A program made the translations under genes and the position numbers. From contig QANU01066072.1 of the NCBI GenBank assembly GCA_003254905.1, forward strand, positions 471,576-535,575: 64,000 nt of DNA, given 5' to 3'. Below the pieces are notes generated by a model. It made no database searches. It was not told the origin of the DNA and saw nothing but the letters and a program-made list of their open reading frames with translations. Within the stretch, counting starts at the first letter, position 1. The number at the start of each line of letters is the position of its first letter. Shown one piece after another: positions 34,151 to 46,700 of the stretch. This DNA is from Nissolia schottii. Lineage: Eukaryota; Streptophyta; Magnoliopsida; Fabales; Fabaceae.

Positions 34151-37121
34151 TCATGAAATGGAATGGCGGCGGTTCTTATTCGGTTTCGTGCGACCTTTGG
34201 CAAAAGGCGTGACACCATCAGCGCGCAGAAATGGCGAAAGGCGACCAAGTTTCTTGGAAACAGAGCTTATGAATGATTTTCGAGGCAGAGGAGGCTTATC
34301 AGCAGAAGAAGGTGAAGCGTTTACCACGGGGCTTGAAACTCCTGTTTTGAGTGTTGAATTCTCGATCTCTTTTAGCTTCATCTTCAGCTTCACAAGCTCC
34401 AGCTTCAGGTCCTGGTTTTCTCGGCGCAATGTGGAGAGTTCGTTTGAAACAGGGTTGAGATCGGCGGAGTACACGCTCATCTTGGCTTGGCCGGAAGAAT
34501 TTGGAGATCCGCCGCTGCCGCTGGCGCCGCCGTTCATGGCGTCGCGAAGCCGCTGCTGTTCGTAGTAGAGAACTTGGACAACGGTTTGGACCGGGAGGCG
34601 GTCGTTCTGCGCGGCGTGGGCGCATGCCTCTCGCGATAGCTTCTGGCAGTCCATCACGCCGCAAACTTTCTTTCTGTCGTTGTCGCTTAGAGTGGGATGA
34701 GCCTGAGAATTATCAATTACAAATTATCAGCACTAATTTAACTTCAACTAACTAACTAACGTCTTAAGTTCTATGTAAATATATTTCTACAAGATCATTT
34801 AATTATGTATTATCACGTCACTAAATATATTTCGTTACATATTTACCTTACAAGTCTCACGTGTATACTTGAATTGATGTTAGTACTTATATAAATCCAA
34901 TTGTGTTATGTAGCAATTTAACTATGATGAGATCACACCTAAAGCTAATTCAATTTGAAGAGAGGAGAGGATGGGCGGATAAAGACAGGCCAAAAAAATA
35001 CTGAGATGGGAGACGCAAAATTAGAGTTTGAAGTAACATGAATTTTTTATGTTTTTGTTCCAATATCTCATCTCTAGTACCAATGATAGGAAATTAATCT
35101 TGGTTAGTAAATTGTTACGGCTTGTTTTGTCGTTCAATCAAACAAGAGAAATCAACAGGAAGAAACCATGATATCTTATTAGTACTGTATAAATATGCGG
35201 CATGACTAATTTGATACAGAGGACTGCACCTTGAGATAGATGTCTATGGCTCTATACATCCCATCTTCCGTTGGCCTTGATTGTTCAGGAATTAACTCAG
35301 CAAGACCGACGAATTTCTGAACCGGCAGGTTCCGATCGGTCGCTATTTCGGCTAGGTAGTTCTCCATTATCTTCCCAACCCGATCCATGTCACTCTGTGG
35401 AGGAGAATAGTACTCATCATGATCTGCATTGTAGGCTAAATGGTTCCCTATTTGAAATTCTAGGTAATTGGTCATGATCCTCTGCACTGTGTCCACATCA
35501 AACAATGTGTCTCCAGTATAGGAATAAGAAGGAATGAGGAGATCATCAAGGACAGTCTGTCCTAACTGCATGGCCATCCTCTTCTCCAAGTCAAGCCTGC
35601 AAGCAACCGTGGTCTCGAGATATATCGCGGCGCGAAGCAGCATAGAGAGAAAGCTCACAGACATTGTGTTTCTCTCCCTCGGCAAAAGGCTCACTATTGT
35701 CTCTATAACAACCCTCTTTTCATGCTCTAGTCGCGGCTCCATCTTCTTCCTTCCCTTTCCAAATATATCCTGCTAAAGAGAAGAAAAAAACAAGTTGAGG
35801 AATGAATCCATAACACTATGCTCTCTTTGTCCACTTATATAGATAGCTCTGACTAAATTGGTATATTCTTAGATAAATTACATCTAAATACATTAATTTA
35901 AGAATGTATCAATTTAGTCAAAGCGACAGTTCCATTGTTCTAGTGAGGAGTCTCACCAAACCTCGTAGAGATTTCTGAGCATAGAGCATTAGAATTGGAC
36001 CAATGGCATACTGTTTGAACCCTCGCGCCATCATCGCGATCATAACTCTCTGGAAAATGTCGATTCTGAGGACTGTCAGGTCCTCAGCCCACCATTCAAC
36101 ATCTGGTCGCAACATGACTCCCTCGGAGGAGCGGCTGTCGCTCCTCCCGGATGCAGAGAACTGGCTTTCCTTGCACGCTGTGTATGCGATTTCATCGATG
36201 CACCGGCTCACAAGCTTAGCCCTCTCTGCCACCTGGAGGAGGCTCTCTAACGCGTGCAATACCGACACCGCCCCTGAGATGGTCTTGAGCGCTACTTCAT
36301 TCAGGTAAGCATCAGCTCTTGACACCAAGTTCCCTACAGAGTAGTCCTCTGTCATGTCCAGATACTCTGCCACACAGCGCAGTGTGGCGATGTTTTCGAT
36401 GCTTATCTCGAAGTTTATCCCGTAGCAGAACTTCGCCGCCAGTTCAAATGATTCGGCTCCACCGGGAACATCATTGAGTTCGATGAAAGACACATCAGCA
36501 TCACTGGATTCTGAGACCAATTTCCTAATGTATCCACACTTGGAGACTAATGGAAACTGCAATTATGTTACAATGTCAAGGAAATCAATATGAATTGATA
36601 GCTAAATTAACAATTATGTGCAGTATTGCTTTCCATATGCATACATCTTGCTTCCTAGTGTAAGTTTGATACTTAGATTAGTAGACAAAAACAAAAAATT
36701 GTTTGACGGTTAACAAGAATAAACCAATCGTTGTTCTGCACTTAAATGATTCTCAGACTGATATGTTTGATATATATATGAAGCAAAAAGTCTGTTTGAA
36801 TTGGATTCACTACCTTGTGTAATGAAAAGGAAGCTTCTCCAACTTGAATATTAACATCACTTGGAATCTCCTGAGAACAAATCCTGTAATAAAGCACTAA
36901 GTAATTAGACTCATTGGTTTTGGCCCTTCTATGCAACAAAAGATAGCAAATGTACACATTTGCAACAAGAGTCACCAAAGTATTAAGTCTTAGAAGAGCA
37001 TAATAATAAGCATATACCATTCACTTGTTCTCTTCATGGCACTGGAAAGAAGCTCCTTCTTCTTCAGCAGAGACAAGTCAGTAGCAGCAGGTATTGTTTT
37101 CTCTTGACCACGATCCACCAT
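34151..37121 (-). CDS. NPH3-family BTB/POZ protein, five exons, 621 aa
   Basis: Exons on the minus strand are 37121-37018, 36883-36814, 36556-35957, 35769-35230 and 34702-34151, all GT/AG, with phases 2, 0, 0, 0. Residues 37-140 form the BTB domain: IPSDVNIQVGEASFSLHKFP, then SFELAAKFCYGINFEI. Residues 200-460 form the NPH3 domain, with RVMIAMMARG, the hallmark DGMYRAIDIYLKAHPTLSD across the exon 4/5 junction, and VMDCQKLS. A coiled coil lies at about 525-553 (LRRENQDLKLELVKLKMKL), and the tail ends RRHSIS. Family members act at the plasma membrane as CUL3 substrate adaptors or signalling scaffolds in phototropism, auxin-linked growth and pollen tubes. The N-terminal KKKELLSSAMKRTSEW recalls Arabidopsis At2g47860 (SETH6), from memory only. 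The serine-rich basic C-end resembles 14-3-3-binding tails of NPH3 proteins (inference). Length and exon structure are intact. Open frames on the opposite strand at 34158-34755 and 36003-36308 are shadows. Confidence 0.95.
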
Positions 37122-37242
37122 GGCACTCACAGAATTTGAATAGCTCGCTTATAATTTCTCTATAGTACAGTTAATGACGAGGCAGAAAAAGGAAGGAAAC
37201 AAGATTGACTTAGTGATGCATAGTATTGGCACAACTTCATCT

Positions 37243-37249
37243 TTTTATA
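37243..37249 (-). promoter_or_regulatory. Probable TATA box of the NPH3 gene
   Basis: The minus strand reads ATATAAAAAG, containing TATAAAA, about 120 bp upstream of the ATG at 37121. Spacing and sequence fit a plant core promoter with a leader of about 90 bases. Confidence 0.45.
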
Positions 37250-37259
37250 TTTGTGAATT

Positions 37260-39000
37260 GAAAGGTGAGAAGAATAGTGGTATATAGTACTTTTTATCCC
37301 TTGGAATGGAACCCTTTTTTCCCCTTTTTTTCTTCAAACTAGAAGCTGGACTGAACTAATATGCTGGAAAATTAGAACCAACAAGGATAAAGTTGGAACC
37401 TGAACCTCAAAATCAGTTTCCAAGCAACGGTAATGAAACAAATCATCGGCCTTGTGAAATTACCGAAACAAGGCTTTATTTGTGAATATTTTCTTTGGTA
37501 TCAAGAATAAGACGAGACAGTAAAAACCTCACTAAAATTGTGATAAAAAGGACATAAATTTTTTGGAATAAACACAAAATTTGAACTCATAAGAACAAGA
37601 ATTTTTTTTTGTCTTTATCCTTTTGTCTTACTAATACTAAACGCAATCTTAAAGGGCAAAAACTATTTGAAGGGTACAAAGGAAGGAATATGAATGGCAT
37701 TATGGAAATTACAAAGCACGGGGAGGGGCAAAATACAAGCATGAGGATGTACTTCATGGTGTGTGGTGTGTGCTTAGGGGTGTTTGGGTGGAATGGATGA
37801 GCTCGTTGAAATGTTGATTGGCGTTTTGGCTTTTGTTTCAACATGGGAAGTTTAATTTCTTACTTATTCTCTTCCTTCCACAGCCACAAAATATGCCTGG
37901 CCCATTTTTGGGGAATTTGATTGGCACCATAAACTGACTAATTCGAACTTATCAATTTAATTTCACATCTTAAAATTTGAATTAATGTTGAGTAAACCAG
38001 GTGAAAATGTTAATTAACTAATTTCTGTTGTAATTTTGTAAGCCTTAGATGTTACTGTTGTTTAGATTTTAGGACTAGTTGGCCGTAATTAGTTGTCACT
38101 GTAGTTATCCTAGCTAACTTCCTTTCCTAACTATGTTATTGAATCGACGCTTGTATATATATCTTCATGATGAATGAATGAAATGAATTAGGCCATTCTT
38201 CTCATATCTCTGTAATGAGTTGGCTTCAAATTGGATAAAAATGATGCATTATTGATTGATCCAACATTGTGAAAATGACCAATCGAGGAAAATCCTTGGC
38301 GGGCAATGGATGGATATCACATTATGACCGCAAAGCCAGAAATTCAAAATATGTTCGGATATGAAGAGATTAGAAAAGTATTTGAGAAAATAAAGTCAAA
38401 AGTTTATTGATTGAATAATTTGAGTAAGTGAAAATAAACAAGTACCTATGATCAAGGCAAAGGAAGACTTTGTTTTCTATCAATTTAGTCCTCCGGTGGT
38501 CATCATAATAGTCGTTCAAAAATTTGATTAGCTCGAAAGATCGTCATTTAAAGGTATAAATATAGATTAAGATTTTATTTTTTTATAAATATTAATCTCA
38601 AGAACCATTTTTCGTGAATGATCGAACATTTGACATTTTATTCATGGTGATTTTGATCTAGCTCAAAAATCATTTCTCCCAAAAATTTAAACTAATGAAA
38701 AAAGATAACTTTAATGATTTTTTTATATTATATCTCATTACAATTAAGTTAATGCTACAAATCATTTTTATTGTGCTAGATCATCTTCCGTTGGTCAACT
38801 TTCTCATAATAACTAACAAAATGACTATTGTAACGACATTTTTAATTATTAAAAAATTGATTTAGTGAAATTTGTTGAAGAATTAATGTGATGACAGTTA
38901 TAATACAATTCAAGGACTAAAATAGGATTCAGCGTTCATTTATTACCAAACAGTCATTCATTCATTTGAACCCTACGTGCTAATACATATTGAATGGTTT
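37260..39000. other. Intergenic, no gene recognised
   Basis: No convincing frame on either strand. At about 38009-38215 the sequence resembles the tail of a copia-type LTR (TTGTATATATATCTTC followed by ATGAATGAATGAAATGAATT and TCTCTGTAA), but no matching ends or target duplication were found. Confidence 0.4.
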
Positions 39001-39029
39001 TGTGTGTGTGTGTGTATATATATATATAT
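39001..39029. repeat. Compound (TG)n(TA)n microsatellite
   Basis: About eight TG units pass directly into about seven TA units. Confidence 0.9.
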
Positions 39030-39522
39030 GATATTATATGATAATCCAGAAAATTTGTGACCTGACACAGGTCATATATTCACATGAAAAAGCACTTCTG
39101 TGTTATTCCCCGGTCCCCACAATCACTTCCTCTCCATAAGAAACAACACTGCTACGTTTCGTTGATCATACCGTGCGTGTTAATTTCTAGAGGTGCTGTG
39201 TGCGAGCAGTAGGATATGTCCTCTGCAATGACTGGTGTGCGTTCCCAGTATTAATGATCAGTGACATTTTATAGTTTGGTTTTTTCACATCATGCACCAT
39301 GAAGGGGGTCCCCTTTAGAATGCAAGACTAATCAAATCAAACCAAAGCATTGATGACCATTGTTGTCCAATTGCTTGCATGTTTGATCCAAATTAGTTTT
39401 TCACATATATATCCAAATTATGGATGTGTTGTCGAGTCGCTGCCTAAGAAAGTGTAACGAAAAAACACACACGTATGTGTGGCTTAGTGTTATATACTAT
39501 TTAGTGAATAATTCTGCACACA

Positions 39523-39525
<3 letters not shown>

Positions 39526-39557
<32 letters not shown>
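39526..39557. repeat. (TA)n microsatellite
   Basis: About 16 TA units in intergenic DNA. Confidence 0.9.
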
Positions 39558-39560
<3 letters not shown>

Positions 39561-40573
39561 GAATTTAATTTCCCATAGAGAGAGACCTGTGAGAAGGATT
39601 AGTCTAGTCTTGTAGCTAGGTGGGGGAAAAGCAGAAAACGTCAATGGGGGCAATCATGTTTGCCAAACAAGCTGTATAGCTTCTTATAGGTGTGACATGT
39701 TCATGTGTCTATATGGAGGCCCAAATTTTGGCGAATAATTTCCCCCAAAACGTACATAATAATTTTGATCCCAATTCTTCAGAATTGTCCCCTCGTACAT
39801 GATAATTTGGAGCCTTGTCACCTCCAATAAGTGCTGCCTTGTTATTTCACTTTTCTTCCGGCAAACTGCTTGAAATCATCTCCCCGAGGCACATAAGAAA
39901 AAATGGCCATGGGGCCATGAGAAGAAAAAAAGAAAAAGAAAACTGTCCTCGTAGCACATGGCATGTGACCATATTGCTTAACTTTGCTCGCTAAATCAAA
40001 AGAAAAATAATAGAAGAGGAATTCTTTGGGGTGATGACAGATTGTATTTATGTGCTTGACTGATTCAAATAGGTTTATATTCCCATTACATTTCATATCA
40101 TATTAACCCGATGATCCGGATAATAGCATGGACATTGATGAAAAATTATGCATTCAGACAAAAACTAAATGAAGTGCCTAGCTTGCCATGGTCACGGAAT
40201 TACGGTGATGAACACTGCATCTCAAACAACACGAATTATTCTTGCATAGGCATATGGTTAAAGATTTTTACGTAGACACTCATACAAAAAATTGTAGGAC
40301 CTACTAACATGTGAGAATATTTTCAATAATGTTTGTAGAACTTATATTTTTGTGTATGCACTTATGTAAAAATCTTTAAACACATGTTTATCCAAAAATT
40401 CCTCCAAACAACACTTCATTCCTTGGTGTATCACTAGGCTCCTCGTCAAGTAGTAGTGATCATCAATCAAAGGAGGAAAGAACCGCATTTACAACAATGG
40501 TCCCTTTTTGGATTCTACTTTTGTCTCACTATTGTCACATTATTAATCACCTCGACATTACTTCATAAAATGC
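39558..40573. other. Intergenic, no gene recognised
   Basis: The open frame 39842-40096 (minus) has no domain. At 40255-40400 there is a weak inverted arrangement (TTAAAGATTTTTACGTAGACA and ATGTAAAAATCTTTAAACAC) that could be an old MITE of about 150 bp. Confidence 0.45.
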
Positions 40574-41207
40574 ATTAAGAGTATCTCCAATGGAGGGACT
40601 AATTGTGGTCTCTCTTTTGACTCCACTAATGCTTTAAATATATTCATATAAGCTTTGCGTCATAAAAATGTAAAGAGAAATTAAAAGTAAGACTCTTCAC
40701 TCTAATGATAGAAACCAACTTTAGTCTCTCCAATGACCTCACATATTTTCGAAATTAAAATAACAAATAACTTATTTAAGAAATACTTTATTTTATTATC
40801 TTGTATTATGCTACTTTAAATCAAGTTTTTAATAAATTAAATTACGGATAAGTATTTCATACATTTTTATTAAAGTTAAAATATATAAAATAAAATAAAA
40901 ATCAAAGTAATATATTTGCACCTAAAACAAGTCTTTCATATATTTTTAAAAATATTACATGATTAACAATACATAATTAAACAATAACAATACATAATTA
41001 AATGTTTGCCCAAAAAAAAATGTACATGTGTCACCATTTTATTTGTGTACAGTGAAGAGGGATCAGTCTCTTGCAAGTGAGACTTGCTTGTGTGCAAACC
41101 GTCCCACCTTATTTCCCCAATGAACAGGTCCTTGTCCCTGTGCTGACATGTTCCGCTACACTTGGGATTGAGATCCAATTTTTGCACCTCATTGGAGGTG
41201 CTTTAAG
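40574..41207. mobile_element. MITE-like element with AGAGYATCTCCAATGG ends, member 1
   Basis: The left end AAGAGTATCTCCAATGGAGG and the reverse complement of the right end, TTAAAGCACCTCCAATGAGG, are imperfect terminal inverted repeats. Internal blocks (TCTAATGATAGAAACCAACT; CCAATGAACAGGTCCTTGTC) recur in shortened form in member 2. Non-coding; the open frame 40963-41187 is an artefact. Confidence 0.6.
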
Positions 41208-41465
41208 GGATCAAAAGTGGAACTTTTACTCTAATGATAGGAATTAACTTTAATTCCATTATGGTCTCTTATAATTGTCAAAGAAAATAAAAATATTAAA
41301 ATTTTGTAATAATTGACAAGTATTGACATTTTATTTGTTAACATGGTTCTGTGCAATCTGCCCCTCACTGCTTCTTTAATGAGCAAGTCCTTATTCTTTT
41401 TGACATGCTCTGCTTTACAAGGGATCAAGATTCAATGTTTGCTCCTCATTAGAGATGCTCTAAGC
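41190..41465. mobile_element. MITE-like element, member 2 (shorter relative of member 1)
   Basis: It shares the TTGGAGGTGCTTTAAGGGAT border with member 1 and ends CTCATTAGAGATGCTCTAAG. Internal blocks TCTAATGATAGGAATTAACT and TTTAATGAGCAAGTCCTTAT parallel member 1 in order, so it looks like a deletion derivative or a tandem copy sharing one end. Confidence 0.55.
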
Positions 41466-42158
41466 AACTTCAGCAAAACCAAATTTTGGATCCATGTCCC
41501 GGTCGCAACAGAGATGTGTTAGAAGGAATAAGGATTACACTATTGGATAAACAAGAAGGAATGAGATTAACCGAGATGCGTCCTTCTTGCAACGGATTAG
41601 TCTCATTTAGCTTGTGATCAATATGGTTTACACATGACCATCATTTATAAAATATTTTAATACTTATTAAAGAACTGACTATTAAATGCAACAAAGGATC
41701 GTTAGATAGCGACAAGAAATAGCCATTAGATATTAATAAGAGCCCTTTCACAATTATGTCCCCCCCTAATTTTTTTAATTATAAATATTAATTTTGCTTC
41801 ACTTTTATTTTTATAACCAGTTTTAGTTTTTTTTTCAACATCTTCTAAATTTTCCCTATAAATATCATTTATTAACAAATATTTTAAAAAATATTCAAAA
41901 AAAATTAATTCTATATTTTTATTCAATCGAAAAATAAAATAACATAATACACTATATTAAAATAAAGTATTTCATAAATATGTTAATTCTTTTTATTTAA
42001 TTTTTTAAAAAAACACGTGGGATCATAATAGGGATCAAAGTTGATCTCTTTCATTTGAGTAAAGAGTTCAATCGTTAGTTATTTTTGCCTTTTATGATGC
42101 AATAATGAAGTGTTTAACAAAAAAGGCAACGATGGAGCTAAAAGTGAGATCAAACAAG
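41466..42158. other. AT-rich, no gene recognised
   Basis: Separates the MITE-like members. Pieces such as GGGATCAAAGTTGATCTCTT may come from further decayed copies of the same family. No coding signal. Confidence 0.4.
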
Positions 42159-42590
42159 AGATCATTGTTGGAGATGCTCAAGAAGAGTATTTAAGAGCAT
42201 CTACATGACGTGACTACATAAAGTTTCACTTTTAATTTCTCTATTATCACATTGAATTCAACATCATAAATGCATCATAAAAAGCAAAAAAGATGTATCA
42301 TAAAAGACAAAAGAGGGCAAATATTTCCTTCTTCTTCATATATTTTTTAAAAATATTAAAAGTAAACACGATCAAGGTCATGGGTCACGCCCTCAGTTAT
42401 GCAAGTGAAAGAGGGACTAATCTCAACTATGTGAGACTCGTCCCACTTTTAGGCCCAAATTATTGGTCCCTCATTTTTTTCTCTCTAGTATACAAGCTCA
42501 ATTCCAGCTTGACACATGAAAGAGCAAATAGGGATCGGAAATGAAAAAAAAGATGTCACTAAACATGTTCTAATTAAGAAGATACTAAAA
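42159..42590. mobile_element. MITE-like element, member 3
   Basis: GTTGGAGATGCTC followed by TTAAGAGCATCTACATG marks two family ends back to back near 42165-42220. The segment then runs through GAGGGACTAATCTCAACTATG and ends near AAACATGTTCTAATTAAG. The ends are diverged, so borders are approximate. Confidence 0.45.
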
Positions 42591-42925
42591 GTTAGGGTTT
42601 TAACGTGAGAAATCATTAGGTGATTGTAAAACATTAATTAGAATTATTCTTTGACTAATTTTAAAATGAAATTTTAACTTTATAGAATGAAAAAGCTCAC
42701 CATAATACAATCTTAAGTAGTGCTTTATAAACACAATTGTTCAATATTAATAGAAATACAATCTATTTTTTAAGTTCATTTTGATCATGCATGTAGTAAC
42801 TGTGTTAAGTAATACAAAATAATTATGCTATGAATAGACTAAAAAATGTAAGTATGGTGAAAGCAATGTAAAAAAAATAAGATTGTGATCATATTTTTAT
42901 AATGTGTTAAAATGTAAGATTTAAT
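42591..42925. other. AT-rich, no gene recognised
   Basis: No frame, RNA gene or transposon end can be supported. Confidence 0.45.
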
Positions 42926-42928
42926 AGC

Positions 42929-43115
42929 AAATCGCTACAAAAAGTAAGTGGCGATTCATTAAAAAAACAAAAAGTGACAGTATAAATCGCCACAAAACAT
43001 GGCGATTTACTAAAAAAATAAAATATAGCAGTATAAATCGTCATAAAATGTGGTGATTTACCCAAAAAAAGACAGTATAAATCGTCATAAAATATGATGA
43101 TTTATAAAAGAATAT
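42929..43115. repeat. Four tandem hairpin units of 37-58 bp
   Basis: Units starting near 42929, 42987, 43037 and 43083 each carry a near-palindrome. The clearest is TAAATCGCCA followed by CAAAACA and TGGCGATTTA, with perfect 10-base arms. Neighbouring units show paired changes on both arms (GTCA...TGGTGA, GTCA...TGATGA). They are joined by AAAAAAA-rich linkers and AGTATAAATCG. This type of repeat occurs in subterminal regions of plant CACTA elements, but no CACTA end is seen here. Confidence 0.75.
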
Positions 43116-43710
43116 CACGTTTTAATAACCTTTACAAAATTCTCACATTTTGATATTAAAGTGTTTTTTTGCCCTCACATCCAAGTATAATTTCAACTAC
43201 GAATAATACAAAGAATCAATTTCGTAGTTATATAACAAATGAATAGTTGAATGATTGTTTGAGAGAGAAGGAAAAGGGTAAAGTGGGAAGAAGGCTTACA
43301 AAATTATATTTTATAAATAGTAAGAAATAAAAAATAAATTTTAATTTCAATTAATATTAGTCCTTGATCCAATCGTAAATGGTTTTGATGCGGTTACCAT
43401 CGTAATTGCAGGGTCACTGACTAAAACACGAAGGCTCCACTGACTTGTATAACCAACGACTTGTCGTTTAGAATGCCACAGTGGGACGCCGTTTGACTGC
43501 CGAAATCAATGCAACGCGAAATGAAAATATCTATCAGAGTATCCAAGCTAAACGATGAACCAGCCACGCTGTGCTGCTTCACCTTATCCTACCTTCTGAA
43601 TCATCCCAAAACCCTGCAACAAAACCCTCTCATCTATGGCGTCAAAATCCATACACACAACACTTACCCATCATCAATAAGCACTCTCTCACTTCAATTA
43701 GTTTCCGCCA
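43116..43710. promoter_or_regulatory. Upstream region of the RNC1 gene
   Basis: The sequence between the hairpin repeats and the RNC1 start should contain its promoter and leader. A TATA-like ATTTTATAAATAG is at about 43308, far from the ATG. The last 200 bp are markedly C-rich, as in many plant 5' leaders. No element can be assigned firmly. Confidence 0.3.
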
Positions 43711-46700
43711 ATGGAACTCTCTTCCTCCTCCTTACTCTCCCCAAAACCATGCGCATCCCGGTTACCCAACTACTCCTTCTCCTCCTCACTCTCCCCCTTC
43801 CCGTCCCAATTCCTCATCAAAACCCCCAAATCCCGAAACCCCCAAACCTTCCGCATCCTCGCCGTGGCATTGGACCCGCCGCAGCAGGAGCTCCCAAACA
43901 ACAGCCCCCATCAGCTCCTTAGGGAGCTCGCGGAACGCAAGAAGATCACTTCCCCCAAGAAGAAGGGGCCCCCGAGAAGGTTCATTCTGAGGCCTCCACT
44001 AGACGACAACAAACTCGCCGACAGGTTAGTTGAACCCGTCGATCGAGCGTAACAAACTAACAGAAAATAACTGCATTAACTACCTAACTGAACGATGCGC
44101 GTGTAATGCAGGTTCCTCAACAGCCCGCAACTGTCACTGAAATCGTTCCCCTTGTTGAGTTCCTGCTTGCCTTCGTCTCGGCTCAACAACGCTGACAAGA
44201 CGTGGATAGAGGAGTACTTGCTCGAAGCGAAGCAAGCTCTTGGGTAATAGCAGAGTAAACCTTCGAATTCGTCCATGGGGTGTCCACATCGGTCAAGTTC
44301 GTATGGAAATTGTCATCTTAACTACTTAGGTTGCCAAAAACATATCAAGTTAATCCTTGAGATGGACTAATTTATCTGTGTCAAATGACTAAGTTGACTG
44401 ACTTTTGACAACTTTAGAACTAATATGACATTTCATACCCTAGGGATGAGCTTGACAACTCCAGAGACAAATTTGAAGATTTACTCATCGTTATGAACAA
44501 AGCTAAATTTTCTAAATTTCAATAACTACCTGTAACTAACTAATTTCTTTACATGTTGTTCCTATTAGGTACCCTCTCGAATCCTCGGAGGCGCTCGGTG
44601 ACGATAACCCTGCAAAGCAGTTTGATGTTTTGTTGTATTTGGCGTTTCAGCATCCCTCCTGCGAGAGGACGAAGGCGCGACATGTGAGGGCGGGGCATTC
44701 AAGGCTGTTCTTTCTGGGGGCGTATGTGTTGGAATTGGCGATGGCTGAGTTCTTCTTGCAGAGGTATCCGAGGGAGTCGCCTGGTCCGATGAGGGAGAGG
44801 GTGTTTGGGTTGATTGGGAAGAGGAGCTTGCCGCGGTGGATCAAAGCAGCTAGCTTGCAGAATTTGGTGTTTCCATACGATGATATGGATAAGATGTTGA
44901 GGAAGGATAAGGAGGGACCTGTAAAGTGAGTTCTTATTTTCTTGGTTCTGTGAATGGCCTAACTGAATTGATTTGTTTAGCTAGGTGTTAGCACATGCAT
45001 TACTTCTCATGATTTATGCTTGCATTGCTATTTGCTTTAAAGTTTCTGAATATCTTATTTCCGTTTTCCTCTGTATTATTTTGAAAGATCTCTAAAAATA
45101 CAATGTGTTATGTGTGCTGCTCGGGATGTTGAAGAATAGAGAATTCAGTAATGCAATGTTGATGTTGTTTTGGCTTGGAAGTTTGCTGACTGAAACGGGG
45201 ATGTAGATGCTTGTATACTTAGGATAGCTCTGTGGCTGCAGTTTTTGTTTCGCCATATTTATAATCATTCATAATTTGATGCACTAGTTTGTGATATCAA
45301 GTATAAAGGTTTACATAAATTCTTATGAGATCAATAGCCTATCTATCTGGTACTTTCTCCTTTTTCAAGTTGAAGGTGTTAGATGATTAATACATTCTAA
45401 TTAACAAGATGCTTAGCTGGCTTCTTGTCTAAAGAAGATCTAGGAAATAAAAGAGTAAAATGATGTGTACTCTTCCTGGATGGTAGTTTTATTGCTTTAT
45501 GGTTATCGAAAGAACCATGTTAATCAATGGAGTTGGTCTCTGCCCAGTGTAGTTCTGAAATAAAATTGTCATTGCATTTTAACATTTGTTATTCTTTGGC
45601 AGGTCAGTATTTTGGGCTTTGTTTGGCGCAATCTATCTTTGTTTTGGTATGCCAGAAGTATATCGTGTTCTTTTTGAAGTCTTTGGAATGGATCCAGATG
45701 CTGAAGACTGCCTGCCCAAATTGCGTAGACAACTTGAAGATGTAGATCATGTATCTGCTGAATTTGAAGGCAAGTTAAGCTGGCAAGATATGGTTTCGTA
45801 CAGGGTAAGTTCTATATCTTCTGAAGTATTATTTGTTTAGAAAACATTAGCATTTTAAGATCTAGCTTAAACTTAATTAATCTAATTCCATTACAAATTC
45901 AGCTGTATTTTTCTTCACTATTGCCAAACTTCAATCCAGAATTGCTGCCCTACAACAGGAATTACATACTTGATTATTACATGGAGACACAAATGATATT
46001 TACTGTTCTTGATTCAGCCTCCTGCAGATGCGCTGTTTGCTCATCCAAGGCTGTACAGAGCTTGTGTTCCTCCAGGCATGCATAGGTTCAGAGGAAATAT
46101 ATGGGATTATGATAGCAGACTCCAGGTTATGAAAACACTCGGATATCCATTAGAAACGACGGATAGAATTCCTGAGATTACTGAAGCCAGGAATATAGAG
46201 CTTGGACTTGGATTGCAGGTAGCTTTACTATTACCCTCATTCTACTTTTTCTTTCACGTACAAAAGCACAGATCTGTCTTCGCTTGCTAGGCTGGGGCTA
46301 GGTATACCTTCCCTGAAGAACAAAACAAATCATAATGCTTATGGTTGTCCCTTCTCGCTTCTCAGGCTTCACATTAAATGAAATGACGTCCAAGCTGTTT
46401 AGTGAGTAGTGTGGTTTTAAGCCTTAAAGGTTAGTTGGTGAGTTGCAGAGCTATTAAACCTACAGTGACATTGTGAAAACCAGGAAAAAGCAAATACACA
46501 AGAAAGAAGAAAATACTGAGACAGCAACTTAATTGATAATTGAACACTTTGTTTTTACCTGTTTTAGGCACTGCTTTAGTGTATTTTGCACTTCTCTGTG
46601 CACTTCACCTCATGAACAATAAATATGTGCCTTAAAACCACGGAAATACTAAGCACATGAATAGCTTTGTTTAGGACATACTCAAATGTATATGATTATG

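Noticed and set aside
34158..34755. Open frames opposite NPH3 exon 5 (34158-34565, 34501-34755) and 34299-34664 in a second minus frame
   Set aside because: They are shadows of the clearly conserved NPH3 frame and have Arg/Ser-rich composition without domains.
36003..36308. Plus-strand open frame opposite NPH3 exon 3
   Set aside because: Antisense shadow of the NPH3 coding sequence.
38009..38215. Possible copia-type solo LTR
   Set aside because: A/T-rich tail with repeated ATGAATGAA looks LTR-like, but no paired TG...CA ends or target duplication could be found.
43509..43990. Open frames overlapping RNC1 exon 1 in other phases
   Set aside because: Pro/Thr-rich readings of a C-rich leader and transit-peptide region; only the 43711 frame continues through the splice sites.
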